Shown here piece after piece: positions 8,021-15,363 of a stretch of DNA of 38,116 nt. The number at the start of each line of letters is the position of its first letter. Positions within the stretch are counted from its first letter, which is position 1. The position numbers and the translations under genes are program-made. The notes below the pieces were generated by a model that saw only the letters and a list, made by a program, of their open reading frames with translations, was not told where the DNA came from and searched no databases. Source of the stretch: Oscillospiraceae bacterium (GTDB lineage: Bacteria > Bacillota > Clostridia > Oscillospirales > Oscillospiraceae); NCBI GenBank assembly GCA_017410425.1, contig JAFQQV010000071.1, forward strand, positions 1-38,116, written 5' to 3'.

Positions 8021-8037
8021 TGGCGTTTACCCCTGTT

Positions 8038-8060
8038 TATACTGAGTTTACATCAGTATA
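8038..8060. promoter_or_regulatory. Perfect inverted repeat, probable operator
   Basis: TATACTGA, 7-bp spacer, TCAGTATA. It sits in the divergent region between the DUF4298 gene (start 8020) and the EFR1-type gene (start 8102). The spacer holds the TTTACA that could be the -35 for the plus-strand gene (8047-8052), so a bound protein would block that promoter. The regulator is unknown. Confidence 0.55.
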
Positions 8061-8101
8061 ACATATTATATTATAAAATGGAAAGCTGGAGGATCCTTGC
8101 C

Positions 8102-8881
8102 ATGGTTTTATACTACTCTGCCACCGGCAACACCGAATACATAGCACAGGAAATCGCAAAGCGGCTGGATGACGAATGCCTGAATTTGCTGGACAGAATA
8201 AAAGCAAAAGACAATTCTTTGCTTCGCTCCAAAAAGCCTTTTGTTATCTGCGCGCCCATCATCGTATGTGAGATGCCCAGATTTTTAAGCGATTATCTTG
8301 AAAATCAGAGCTTTCTTGGCAGCCGTGAAGTTTATTTTATCTTTACCAGCGGCGGTTACTGCGGAATAGCCGGCGTTCTAGCAAAGAAGCTTGTTGAAAA
8401 GAAGATGATGACTTACTGCGGTCACGCAGAATTCCGCATGCCCAGAAATTATGTTGCAAGTGATGCTTACTCTCAGCACACCCAAGAGGAAATTGAGGAG
8501 CGTATACTTGAGTCTCACTCAAAACTTGATGATGTGGCAGAGCTTATAAAGTCCGGTCAGGAGCTGAGCGCAAGAAAAGTACAGCTTTGGGAAACCGTGG
8601 TCACCGTCCCCTTTAACCCCGTGTGGGTAAAATACAAGCTGACCGCAAAAGATTTCTATTCCACCGATAAGTGCATTGGCTGCGGCATGTGCGAAAGACG
8701 CTGCCCACTTAACAATATAAAGCTCAAGGATAAGCGACCCGTATGGGGCAACAGCTGCACCCACTGCATGGCCTGTATAGGCAACTGTCCCGTGGAAGCC
8801 ATTGAGTACGGAGACATCACCCAGAAGAAAGAAAAATACAATTTCTCCAAGTATCGTCACCTGGTAAAGGATCTTGATTAA
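8102..8881 (+). CDS. EFR1 family flavodoxin-ferredoxin fusion protein
   Basis: 259 residues. The N-terminal half is flavodoxin-like: LYYSATGNTEYIAQEIA is the FMN-phosphate loop (residues 3-19), followed by APIIVCEMPRF and FIFTSGGYCG. The C-terminal part carries two 4Fe-4S motifs, Cys191/194/197/201 and Cys219/222/225/229, each CxxCxxCxxxC followed by Pro, as in bacterial 2[4Fe-4S] ferredoxins. This is the EFR1 arrangement common in anaerobic Clostridia and suggests an electron carrier between flavin and Fe-S partners. GGAGGA at 8088-8093 is 8 nt ahead of the ATG at 8102, so I prefer that start to the one at 8078. The specific partner is unknown. Confidence 0.9.
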   Translation: MVLYYSATGNTEYIAQEIAKRLDDECLNLLDRIKAKDNSLLRSKKPFVICAPIIVCEMPRFLSDYLENQSFLGSREVYFIFTSGGYCGIAGVLAKKLVEKKMMTYCGHAEFRMPRNYVASDAYSQHTQEEIEERILESHSKLDDVAELIKSGQELSARKVQLWETVVTVPFNPVWVKYKLTAKDFYSTDKCIGCGMCERRCPLNNIKLKDKRPVWGNSCTHCMACIGNCPVEAIEYGDITQKKEKYNFSKYRHLVKDLD

Positions 8882-8886
8882 AATCC

Positions 8887-8916
8887 AACGCGCCATCTGC
8901 AAGAAGATGGCGCGTT
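8887..8916. terminator. Bidirectional intrinsic terminator
   Basis: A 12-bp GC-rich stem (AACGCGCCATCT with its complement at 8905-8916), 6-nt loop, then TTTT. It serves the EFR1-type gene, and the convergent zinc-ribbon gene ends 2 bp away. Confidence 0.92.
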
Positions 8917-8918
8917 TT

Positions 8919-9149
8919 TTATCCTATCTTTTTGCCGCAGTAAGGGCAGAAGTCGCCTGTGCTGCGGTCGAGATATTTGCCGCAATGGGGGCAGCGGTAC
9001 ATAAGCACTTTGACCAGAAGGCCCCCCATCATCAGGGCGATGCCCATCATTGCCATCCACTGAATACCCTCGGTGGAACCGATACCGCTTATCAGTGCGC
9101 CGGCTATAAGCATAATCCAGAAAATAATATTGGCTTTTTTAGCGTTCAT
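8919..9149 (-). CDS. Small membrane protein with C-terminal zinc ribbon
   Basis: 76 residues. Two hydrophobic segments (about residues 8-23 and 29-49) are followed by a zinc-ribbon tail, CPHCGKYLDRSTGDFCPYCG, with two CPxCG knuckles. The topology suggests a hairpin in the membrane with the ribbon in the cytoplasm. Function unknown; such two-helix zinc-ribbon proteins are common in Clostridia. A GGAG site lies 8 nt ahead of the ATG. It starts 3 bp after the GNAT stop, so it is the last gene of the YgjV-GNAT-zinc-ribbon operon. Confidence 0.8.
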   Translation of the reverse strand: MNAKKANIIFWIMLIAGALISGIGSTEGIQWMAMMGIALMMGGLLVKVLMYRCPHCGKYLDRSTGDFCPYCGKKIG

Positions 9150-9152
9150 ATT

Positions 9153-9731
9153 TTACACTCCAAATCTGTCTCTGATTTCATCAAACGTCCTTATGGGAGC
9201 CATGTTATCCCTTGCCTCGGAAATAAACTTATCCATAATGGCAGTAGTGTACCAGCAGCCGAACTTATAGCCGCAATTTTCAAATCTGCCTGCCAGCTTA
9301 AAGCCCATACGCTCATGAAACCGGAGGCTGCCGAAATCGGAATACCCATCCTTTGGCATGGTGATACTGGCCATAAGCTTCACCACGCCCTGAGCCCGAA
9401 GCAGCTCCTCCAGCCGGGTATAGAGCATCTTGCCAGTTCCCTTTCCGCGGGCATCGGGATGCAGGTACACGGAAGTCTCCGCGTTCCAGGCGTAGGCCTC
9501 CCGCTCACGGTACTTTGAAGCATAAGCATAGCCAAGTATTTCTCCGGCCTGCTCTGCCACAAGGTAGGGGTATTGCTTCATTATATTAATTATTCTGCCG
9601 CGAAACTCGTCCTCGGAAGGCGCGGCGTATTCATAGCTCAGCGCAGTATTTTCCACATACCAGGCGTATATATCCAGCAGCGCCGCCGCGTCATCTGGCC
9701 TTGCTGTGCGGATAAGGATATCTCTGTTCAT
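9153..9731 (-). CDS. GNAT family N-acetyltransferase, PAT-like
   Basis: 192 residues with one GNAT fold. It resembles the phosphinothricin / methionine-sulfoximine acetyltransferase subfamily: RTARPDDAAALLDIYAWYV at the start, the acetyl-CoA pyrophosphate loop in YLHPDARGKGTGKMLY, and SLRFHERMGFKLAGRFENCG with a following FGCWY. The true substrate is unknown; detoxification of an amino-acid analogue or modification of a free amino acid fits the family. The start codon overlaps the stop of the YgjV-like gene by 4 bp (ATGA), indicating translational coupling. The protein is some 15-20 residues longer at the C-terminus than a minimal PAT. Confidence 0.87.
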   Translation of the reverse strand: MNRDILIRTARPDDAAALLDIYAWYVENTALSYEYAAPSEDEFRGRIINIMKQYPYLVAEQAGEILGYAYASKYREREAYAWNAETSVYLHPDARGKGTGKMLYTRLEELLRAQGVVKLMASITMPKDGYSDFGSLRFHERMGFKLAGRFENCGYKFGCWYTTAIMDKFISEARDNMAPIRTFDEIRDRFGV

Positions 9732-10249
9732 TTTTCCTCTCCCAGATTCGCCCAGCCAAAGCGGAAGATAGAAACGACAATGGACATAAGGGTCATAGCC
9801 TCTGTGCAGGCGCCGCCCCAGGAGCCGATGAGAATATCATACACCAGCGTGCAGGGCGATGCAAAGAGCTGGGAAAGTCTTATCTTCTGGGCATTGTTAG
9901 TCCAGTAGCCTATGCTGCTGATGGCAACGGAGGCAAAGGGCAGAAGGCTCATAGGGCCTGCCCAGGTGTAGAGCGTTATAAGCCCCAGCAGAGCAATGAC
10001 CGCAGCGAGAGTCAGCTTGTTCTTGACCCACTTCCAGCTATCTACTTTCAGCAGAAGGACGTTTCGAAGGATATTAACCAAAAGGCTCAGCGAGCCGCTG
10101 AAGGCACCCAGCAGAGCCATCTGGACACTGAAGATTATGCAGCCAAGAAGCTGGAACAGGAACAGAACCCGGTTCGACCTTATCTGATATGAGACAAGGA
10201 AAAACAAAAGGCCCACATAGCCTATGGCCTGTATAAAGAATTCGCTCAT
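9728..10249 (-). CDS. YgjV family inner-membrane protein
   Basis: 173 residues of mostly hydrophobic sequence with about five to six membrane helices. It opens IQAIGYVGLLFFLVSYQIRS and continues with FQLLGCIIFSVQMALLGAFS and ISSIGYWTNNAQKIR, the typical pattern of the Imp-YgjV family. The biochemical role is unknown. AGGAGG is 8 nt ahead of the ATG. It is the first gene of an operon with the GNAT and zinc-ribbon genes, and overlaps the GNAT start by 4 bp. Confidence 0.85.
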   Translation of the reverse strand: MSEFFIQAIGYVGLLFFLVSYQIRSNRVLFLFQLLGCIIFSVQMALLGAFSGSLSLLVNILRNVLLLKVDSWKWVKNKLTLAAVIALLGLITLYTWAGPMSLLPFASVAISSIGYWTNNAQKIRLSQLFASPCTLVYDILIGSWGGACTEAMTLMSIVVSIFRFGWANLGEEK

Positions 10250-10278
10250 TGCTGTACCCTCCTGTTGATTGCCAAACG

Positions 10279-10287
10279 ATTATAGCA
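10279..10287 (-). promoter_or_regulatory. Extended -10 promoter of the YgjV operon
   Basis: TGCTATAAT on the minus strand is a full extended -10 (TGnTATAAT), 29 bp before the YgjV start. The -35 region (TGTGTT at 17 bp) is poor, as is usual with extended -10 promoters. On the plus strand the NUDIX gene has its own TATAAT at 10346-10351, so the region is a divergent promoter. Confidence 0.6.
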
Positions 10288-10367
10288 CACATTTCAGGGA
10301 AAACACAGTTTTATTTTCCCTCTTCCATTTTGGCTTTTCGCGTATTATAATCCCTGCGGTGATTAAT

Positions 10368-10832
10368 ATGAGAAACACAACTTTATGCCACATTGAGCGT
10401 GAGGGCAAATACCTGATGCTCCACAGGGTAAAGAAAACAATAGACGAGAACAAGGACAAATGGATAGGCATAGGCGGAAAGTTTGAAGAGGGCGAAAGCC
10501 CGGAGGACTGCCTGCTGCGCGAGGTAAAGGAAGAGACCGGGCTTACGCTCCATTCCTGGAAGTACCGGGGCATCGTCACCTTCGTGTCCGACGAATGGGG
10601 CACGGAGTACATGCACCTTTTTGACAGCAATGATTTTTCCGGCGAGATCAAAAAGTGCGACGAGGGCGAGCTTGAGTGGATAGACAAGCAGGCGCTTCTT
10701 GACCTGCCCATCTGGGAGGGAGATAAGATTTTCCTCCGCCTGCTGGATACGGACGAGCCCTTCTTCTCTCTCAAGCTGCGCTACATCGGCGACAGGCTGG
10801 TTGAGGCCGTGCTCAATGGAAAGGCGATATAA
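10368..10832 (+). CDS. NUDIX hydrolase (8-oxo-dGTP diphosphatase-like)
   Basis: 154 residues. The Nudix box is complete at residues 37-59, G-x5-E-x7-RE-V-x-EE-x-GL (GKFEEGE ... REVKEETGL), giving a magnesium-dependent pyrophosphohydrolase. The flanking IDENKDKWIGIGGKFEEGES and the later WIDKQALLDLPIWEGDK resemble bacterial MutT/MTH1-like 8-oxo-dGTP diphosphatases; the substrate remains inferred. I chose the ATG at 10368 because the domain begins there; its ribosome site is weak, and the upstream in-frame extension is low-complexity and covers the promoter. The stop codon directly abuts the ATG of the permease gene, so the two are co-transcribed. Confidence 0.85.
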   Translation: MRNTTLCHIEREGKYLMLHRVKKTIDENKDKWIGIGGKFEEGESPEDCLLREVKEETGLTLHSWKYRGIVTFVSDEWGTEYMHLFDSNDFSGEIKKCDEGELEWIDKQALLDLPIWEGDKIFLRLLDTDEPFFSLKLRYIGDRLVEAVLNGKAI

Positions 10833-11939
10833 ATGGCACATATAAAAGACTTTGTTAAAAGAGAGCCCACGCTCTGCGTGGCCTTCATCGCGGCGCTTTT
10901 CAGCTGCATCCTTGTCCCCATCGACAGCGAGTACATCGGCTATATTGACTTTCGCACGCTGGCACTGCTCTACTCATTGATGGTCGTTGTCAGCGGTCTG
11001 CGCCGGGCCGGCGTATTCGGTTACCTTGCCCACAAGCTCTGTGAGAAGGCGGACTCTGCAAGAAAAATCGGCATCATTCTGGTGTTGCTGTGCTTCTTCA
11101 GCTCCATGCTGGTTACAAATGATGTGGCGCTGCTGACTTTCGTACCCTTCGCCGTTGTTGTGCTGGGCCTTGCCCATCAGGAGAAGGAGCTTGTGTGGGT
11201 GGTGGTTCTCCAGACCGTGGCGGCAAACCTTGGCAGTATGCTGACCCCAGTGGGAAATCCCCAGAATCTTTTCCTCTTTTCCTATTATAATTTCAGCATG
11301 TTGGATTTTATCAAGGTCACCCTGCCCATCTGGGCGCTGTCCCTTGTGCTGATCCTGCTGCTGTGCATGAAGCTGCCCCATGCCCATGTGGACATTTTCC
11401 TCGGTGAGGAGCCCATACTGCGTGTGAAGCAGCTGGCAATGTATCTGGCTCTTTTCGTGCTGTGCATGCTGGAAGTGCTGCACATGATACGTTGGGAAGT
11501 AATGCTGCTTGTACTTATGATTGTGCTGCTGATCTTTGACCGGAAGCGGCTCAAGCATGCGGACTTTCTGCTGCTGTTCACCTTTGTGTGCTTCTTTGTT
11601 TTTGCCGGCAATCTTGCAAGGCTGGAGCCGGTGGAAAGAGCGCTGAGCGCACTGCTTAATGGGCGCGAGCTTTTTTGTGGAATTGCAGCAAGCCAGGTGA
11701 TAAGCAATGTGCCGGCGGCGCTGCTGCTCTCCGGCTTTACCGAAAACGGCAAAGCCCTGCTGCTTGGCGTGAACATCGGCGGTCTCGGTACCCCAGTGGC
11801 AAGCCTTGCAAGTCTTATAAGCATGAAGCTCTACAGCCATTCTGAAAATGCAAGCCTCGGCGCCTTTATGAAGTGCTTTCTTGCAATGAACTTTGCGCTG
11901 CTTATTGTGCTGACTCTGGCGGCAATGCTGCTTATTTGA
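10833..11939 (+). CDS. SLC13/ArsB-type anion permease
   Basis: 368 residues with about ten membrane helices. It belongs to the ion-transporter superfamily that includes CitM, ArsB and SLC13. The two inverted-repeat signatures are visible: SSMLVTNDVALLTFVPFAV with LTPVGNPQNLFLF in the first half, and SNVPAALLLSGF with GGLGTPVASLASLIS in the second, which form the two re-entrant hairpins around the substrate site. The substrate cannot be read from sequence; an inorganic or dicarboxylate anion is likely. It is shorter than ArsB (about 430), with a compact N-terminus. It starts one base after the NUDIX stop and has no separate ribosome site beyond the preceding gene's end (GGAAAGG). Confidence 0.85.
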   Translation: MAHIKDFVKREPTLCVAFIAALFSCILVPIDSEYIGYIDFRTLALLYSLMVVVSGLRRAGVFGYLAHKLCEKADSARKIGIILVLLCFFSSMLVTNDVALLTFVPFAVVVLGLAHQEKELVWVVVLQTVAANLGSMLTPVGNPQNLFLFSYYNFSMLDFIKVTLPIWALSLVLILLLCMKLPHAHVDIFLGEEPILRVKQLAMYLALFVLCMLEVLHMIRWEVMLLVLMIVLLIFDRKRLKHADFLLLFTFVCFFVFAGNLARLEPVERALSALLNGRELFCGIAASQVISNVPAALLLSGFTENGKALLLGVNIGGLGTPVASLASLISMKLYSHSENASLGAFMKCFLAMNFALLIVLTLAAMLLI

Positions 11940-11949
11940 TAGCTTTTCA

Positions 11950-11979
11950 AAAAGCCTCTGATTTTCATCAGGGGCTTTT
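11950..11979 (+). terminator. Intrinsic terminator after the permease
   Basis: A 12-bp stem with one GU pair (11950-11961 with 11968-11979) ending in TTTT, 10 bp after the permease stop. Confidence 0.88.
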
Positions 11980-12026
11980 CGTCATTTTGTCAAATTCTTG
12001 GCAGAGTTTATTAGTCAGTTTACCGC

Positions 12027-12056
12027 TTGTTTAAGGATGGCGCAAAGTGGTATTAT
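12027..12056 (+). promoter_or_regulatory. Probable promoter of the CoA operon
   Basis: TTGTTT (12027-12032), 18-bp spacer and TATTAT (12051-12056). The leader holds a GC-rich hairpin at 12089-12106 (GGGCGGC, GGGT loop, GCTGCCC) 31 bp ahead of the first gene. It is not followed by a T-tract, so it is more likely to stabilise the mRNA than to terminate it. Confidence 0.55.
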
Positions 12057-12137
12057 ATTTAACAGTGAATTCGGTATTGTAATTTAGTGGGCGGCGGGTG
12101 CTGCCCCCGGAAAATATTATTTTTATGGAGGAAAATT

Positions 12138-12932
12138 ATGGAACTCAAAAAGCTGATCTATACCGTTGAAGACGGCATTGCAGTCATCACCATGAACTAT
12201 CTGAAAAACCTCAACGCCATCGACGAGCAGATGGCTGACGAGCTGATGTACGTGGTTGACGCAGCTGAGAAGGACCCCAACGTCAAGATTGTTGTCCTCA
12301 AGGGTACTCCCAAGGCATTCTCTGCCGGCGGCGACATTGGCTACTTCTACCAGCTGATCCAGGCCGGCGGTGAGGTCAACATGGACGGTCTGATTGCAAA
12401 GGTCGGCGTTGTTGCAGACGGTCTGAAGAAGATGAGCAAGATGGTCATCACCTCTGTCTGCGGCGCAGCTGCAGGTGCAGGCGTGTCCCTGGCTCTGGGC
12501 GGCGACTTTATGATCTGCGCTGACAATGCAAAGTTCATCCTTGCATTCGTTAATCTGGGTCTGGTTCCCGATACCGGCGCAACCTACCTGCTGTGCAAGG
12601 CCATCGGCACCAGCCGCGCAATGGAGCTGGCTGCTACCGGCCGTCCCGTAGGCGCAGAGGAAGCCAAGGCTCTGGGTCTGGCATACAAGGTATGCGCTCC
12701 CGAGGAGCTGGACGAGGTCACCATGAAGTTTGCAAAGAAGCTGGCTGCAGGTCCCCTGCTCTCCTACAAGAATATCAAGAAGCAGATTTACAACACCGTC
12801 TATGCAGACTACAAGCAGTGGCTTGAAGAGACTGAGATTCCCACTCAGCGCGAGGTTGCCGCTTCCATGGACTTCCAGGAAGGCTGCAAGGCATTCATGG
12901 AGAAGCGCAAGGCTCAGTTTGAAGGCAAATAA
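12138..12932 (+). CDS. Enoyl-CoA isomerase/hydratase (crotonase superfamily, PaaG-like)
   Basis: 264 residues of the crotonase fold. The oxyanion-hole elements are present (FSAGGDI around residue 61 and CGAAAGAGVSLAL around residue 108). The two catalytic glutamates of classical hydratases are not: the position in the GxGxEL helix is Ser, and the QPEI position is AFVN. Instead Asp145 in GLVPDTGA matches the acid residue of PaaG-type enoyl-CoA isomerases. I therefore favour an isomerase over a true hydratase; the family name alone would say hydratase. GGAGG at 12127-12131 sets the start. It leads an operon with two CoA-transferase subunits and so probably acts on the acyl-CoA they produce. Confidence 0.88.
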   Translation: MELKKLIYTVEDGIAVITMNYLKNLNAIDEQMADELMYVVDAAEKDPNVKIVVLKGTPKAFSAGGDIGYFYQLIQAGGEVNMDGLIAKVGVVADGLKKMSKMVITSVCGAAAGAGVSLALGGDFMICADNAKFILAFVNLGLVPDTGATYLLCKAIGTSRAMELAATGRPVGAEEAKALGLAYKVCAPEELDEVTMKFAKKLAAGPLLSYKNIKKQIYNTVYADYKQWLEETEIPTQREVAASMDFQEGCKAFMEKRKAQFEGK

Positions 12933-12975
12933 AATTTAAATTGAACGATATATCTTACTGAAAGGTGGAAGAGAT

Positions 12976-13707
12976 TTGAAAAATAAGGTATCTACACTGG
13001 AACAGTGCGTTGCCAACGTCAAAGACGGACAGACCATTCTGTTCGGTGACTGGCACGGCGAGCTTTCCGCAGAAGAGGTCATCACCGGCGTTCTTGAAAA
13101 GGGCGTAAAGGACATTGAGGCTATCGCAGTTTCCGGCGGTATGCCCGATCAGGGCGTTGGCAGACTGATTGTCAACAAGCAGGTAAAGACCCTGCGCACC
13201 ACCCACATCGGCCTTAACCCCGTAGCCAAGGACCAGATGTTCGCTGGCGAGCTGGAGGTTGAGTTCATCCCCCAGGGTACTTTCGCTGAGCGTATCCGCG
13301 CAGGCGGCTTCGGTCTGGGCGGCGTTCTGACCCCCACCGGTGTCGGCACTGACGTTGCTGAGGGTAAGCAGGTCCTCAACCTCAATGGCAAGGACTATCT
13401 GCTTGAGATGCCCATCCACGGTGATGTAGCAATCATCAAGGCATGGAAGGGCGACGAGTACGGCAACATCAAGTTCCGTCTCACCGCAAACGCCACCAAC
13501 TACTACATGGCCTTCGCTGCTGACACCGTCATCTGCGAGGTCGAGGAACTGGTTGAAGTAGGTGAGCTGGGTCCCGACGATATCGACGTTCCCGCTCCCG
13601 TTATCGACTATATCTACGTCCGCAAGGGCGAGAAGAAGCCTTTCTGCCCCATGTGGCAGAGAGCCAAGGCAAAGGCTGAAGCAAAAGCTGCTGAAGGAGG
13701 AAAGTAA
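12976..13707 (+). CDS. 3-oxoacid/acetate CoA-transferase, subunit A
   Basis: 243 residues of the family I CoA-transferase alpha subunit (AtoD/ScoA type). Signatures are the glycine-rich VKDGQTILFGDWHGELSAEE at the start, GLNPVAKDQMFAGELEVEF, QGTFAERIRAGGFGLGGVLT, TGVGTDVAEGK and a LEMPIHGDVAIIKAWKGDEY core. The start is a TTG at 12976 with AAAGGTGG 7 nt ahead; no ATG is available near the domain start. The C-terminal KAKAEAKAAEGGK tail is alanine/lysine-rich. It pairs with subunit B one base downstream; together they move CoA between carboxylic acids. The acyl substrate (acetoacetate, butyrate or similar) cannot be fixed from sequence. Confidence 0.92.
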   Translation: MKNKVSTLEQCVANVKDGQTILFGDWHGELSAEEVITGVLEKGVKDIEAIAVSGGMPDQGVGRLIVNKQVKTLRTTHIGLNPVAKDQMFAGELEVEFIPQGTFAERIRAGGFGLGGVLTPTGVGTDVAEGKQVLNLNGKDYLLEMPIHGDVAIIKAWKGDEYGNIKFRLTANATNYYMAFAADTVICEVEELVEVGELGPDDIDVPAPVIDYIYVRKGEKKPFCPMWQRAKAKAEAKAAEGGK

Positions 13708-13708
13708 T

Positions 13709-14368
13709 ATGGCATTAACCGGACGTGCTCTCATAGCTTCCCGCTGTGCAAAATTCTTTAAGGACGGCGACCTTGTCAACCTCGGTATCGGTCTTCCCGT
13801 TCAGTGTGTCAACTATCTGCCTGAAGGCGTCGAGGTCTGGCTCGAGGCTGAGATAGGCATTGTGGGTTCCGGCAAAGCTCCCTCCTGGGCAGATGCTGAC
13901 CCCGATATGATCGACGCAGGCGGCCAGCCCACCTCCGCAATCAAGGGCGGCTCTGTTGTTGAACATTCCGTATCCTTCGGTCTGATCCGCGGCGGTCACG
14001 TTGACGCTGCTGTTCTTGGCACCCTGCAGGTTGACCAGGAAGGCAACATCGCAAACTGGATCGTTCCCGGCAAGGTCGCTCCCGGCATGGGCGGCGCAAT
14101 GGACCTTTGCGCAGGCGTCAAGAGAATCATCGTCGCTTCCGAGCATTGCGAGAAGAACGGCGAATCCAAGATCAAAAAGCGCTGCACCCTGCCTCTGACC
14201 GGTGCAAAGTGCGTCACTGATATCGTCACTGAGAAGTGCTACTTCCAGGTCACTCCCGAAGCTCTGGTTCTCAAGGAGATCGCAGAGGGTCTGACTGTTG
14301 AGGATATCCGCGCATGCACCGATGCAGACTTCGTTGTTGCTGACGATCTCTGCACCATGGTAGGCTGA
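13709..14368 (+). CDS. 3-oxoacid/acetate CoA-transferase, subunit B
   Basis: 219 residues of the beta subunit (AtoA/ScoB type). The catalytic glutamate that forms the CoA thioester is Glu48 in EAEIGIVGSG, where classical enzymes have SENG; the Asn is Ile here. Further motifs are VNLGIGLP, FGLIRGGHVDAAVLGTLQVD, GNIANWIVPGKVAPGMGGAM and CTLPLTGAKCVTDIVTEKCYF. AGGAGG ahead of ATG 13709 overlaps the end of subunit A, so translation of the two is coupled. With the enoyl-CoA isomerase upstream this suggests an acyl-CoA fermentation branch (butyrate-like or amino-acid-derived), which is inference. Confidence 0.92.
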   Translation: MALTGRALIASRCAKFFKDGDLVNLGIGLPVQCVNYLPEGVEVWLEAEIGIVGSGKAPSWADADPDMIDAGGQPTSAIKGGSVVEHSVSFGLIRGGHVDAAVLGTLQVDQEGNIANWIVPGKVAPGMGGAMDLCAGVKRIIVASEHCEKNGESKIKKRCTLPLTGAKCVTDIVTEKCYFQVTPEALVLKEIAEGLTVEDIRACTDADFVVADDLCTMVG

Positions 14369-14383
14369 TAACTCAATACAACA

Positions 14384-14417
14384 AAAAACAGCTGTGGTAA
14401 AAACCACAGCTGTTTTT
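14384..14417. terminator. Bidirectional intrinsic terminator
   Basis: A 15-bp stem (14384-14398 with 14403-14417) and AAAA loop, 15 bp after the CoA-transferase B stop and 1 bp before the convergent AEC gene's stop codon. Confidence 0.93.
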
Positions 14418-14418
14418 T

Positions 14419-15351
14419 TCATGCGTAATAAAAGGCCACCATAAGGGGCATGGATATTGCAAGACACAACATGCTGATTACATTTATTGCGCCGGCGTAT
14501 TCCGAAAGCTCATGACTTCTGTAAATCTGAGTCATCTGCATAACGGTGGCGCCGCTGGGCCCTGCAAAGGAAAGCAGGCTAATAAGCAGCACAGTTTCAC
14601 CATTGGGCACAAGGGCCGCAAGGCCGCTGTACTTGGCGATAAGAACCATTACACCGGGTGCCACAATCAATCGCAAAAACACAATCAGCCAGACTCTTTT
14701 CATCCCCAGCAGCCTTTTAAGCGGCATACCGCCAATTATCATACCGGTTATCATCATCCCCACCGGGCCAATCATTCCGGCCACATCGTCAATGGCGCTG
14801 CTGATGGGGCCAGGAAAGCGAAAGCCGCTGAAGAGAATGAACATGCCCAAGGCAATGGCGATTATATTTGGGTTCAGGAGAATTTTCTTAGGCTCAATCC
14901 TGTTTTCGCCAGAGATAAGGATGCGGCAATGGGTCCACAGAAGGCAAAGCTGCACCGCATTATATGAGCAGGTGTAGATAACCCACTCCGGCCCCAGTAT
15001 GGCAGTTACAACCGGGATCGCAATCATACCGGCATTTGAATAGATAACGGATGCCCGCTCAATCTCATTGAGCTTCAGCGGTCTTTGCAGCAGCTTGACA
15101 CCGCCAATAAATATCACATGGGTCAGCACCGCGAAGAACGCCGCCAGAAGAAGGCCGCTTATAACCTCGCTTGTGGGCTCCACTTCAAAAGCATTGACTA
15201 TCGCAACAGGGCCAACCACATAAAGGGACAGCAGGGACAGAGCCTTGCTCTCCTGTGATTTCAGCATCCCGGAGCGCACAAAAATCCAGCCTACTGCAAT
15301 CAGCAAAAACATTGACAGCAGCTTATTGAAAAGAATCAAGGCCATGTCCAT
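14419..15351 (-). CDS. AEC (auxin efflux carrier) family transporter
   Basis: 310 residues with about ten membrane helices in two inverted halves. The conserved crossover helices carry VIYSNAGMIAIPVVTAILGP in the first half and SLLSFAGPSGATVMQMTQIY in the second, as in AEC/MdcF permeases. Such proteins move malonate, malate or other organic anions; the substrate here is not determinable. AGGAG lies 9 nt ahead of the ATG at 15351. It starts 12 bp after the AlkD gene and is the last gene of the ICMT-AlkD-AEC operon. The C-terminus ends at the shared terminator. Confidence 0.88.
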   Translation of the reverse strand: MDMALILFNKLLSMFLLIAVGWIFVRSGMLKSQESKALSLLSLYVVGPVAIVNAFEVEPTSEVISGLLLAAFFAVLTHVIFIGGVKLLQRPLKLNEIERASVIYSNAGMIAIPVVTAILGPEWVIYTCSYNAVQLCLLWTHCRILISGENRIEPKKILLNPNIIAIALGMFILFSGFRFPGPISSAIDDVAGMIGPVGMMITGMIIGGMPLKRLLGMKRVWLIVFLRLIVAPGVMVLIAKYSGLAALVPNGETVLLISLLSFAGPSGATVMQMTQIYRSHELSEYAGAINVISMLCLAISMPLMVAFYYA

Positions 15352-15363
15352 AAAATACAGCTC

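Noticed and set aside
8078-8101. Earlier ATG (8078) for the EFR1-type gene
   Set aside because: GGAGGA at 8088-8093 is inside that extension and well placed for the ATG at 8102.
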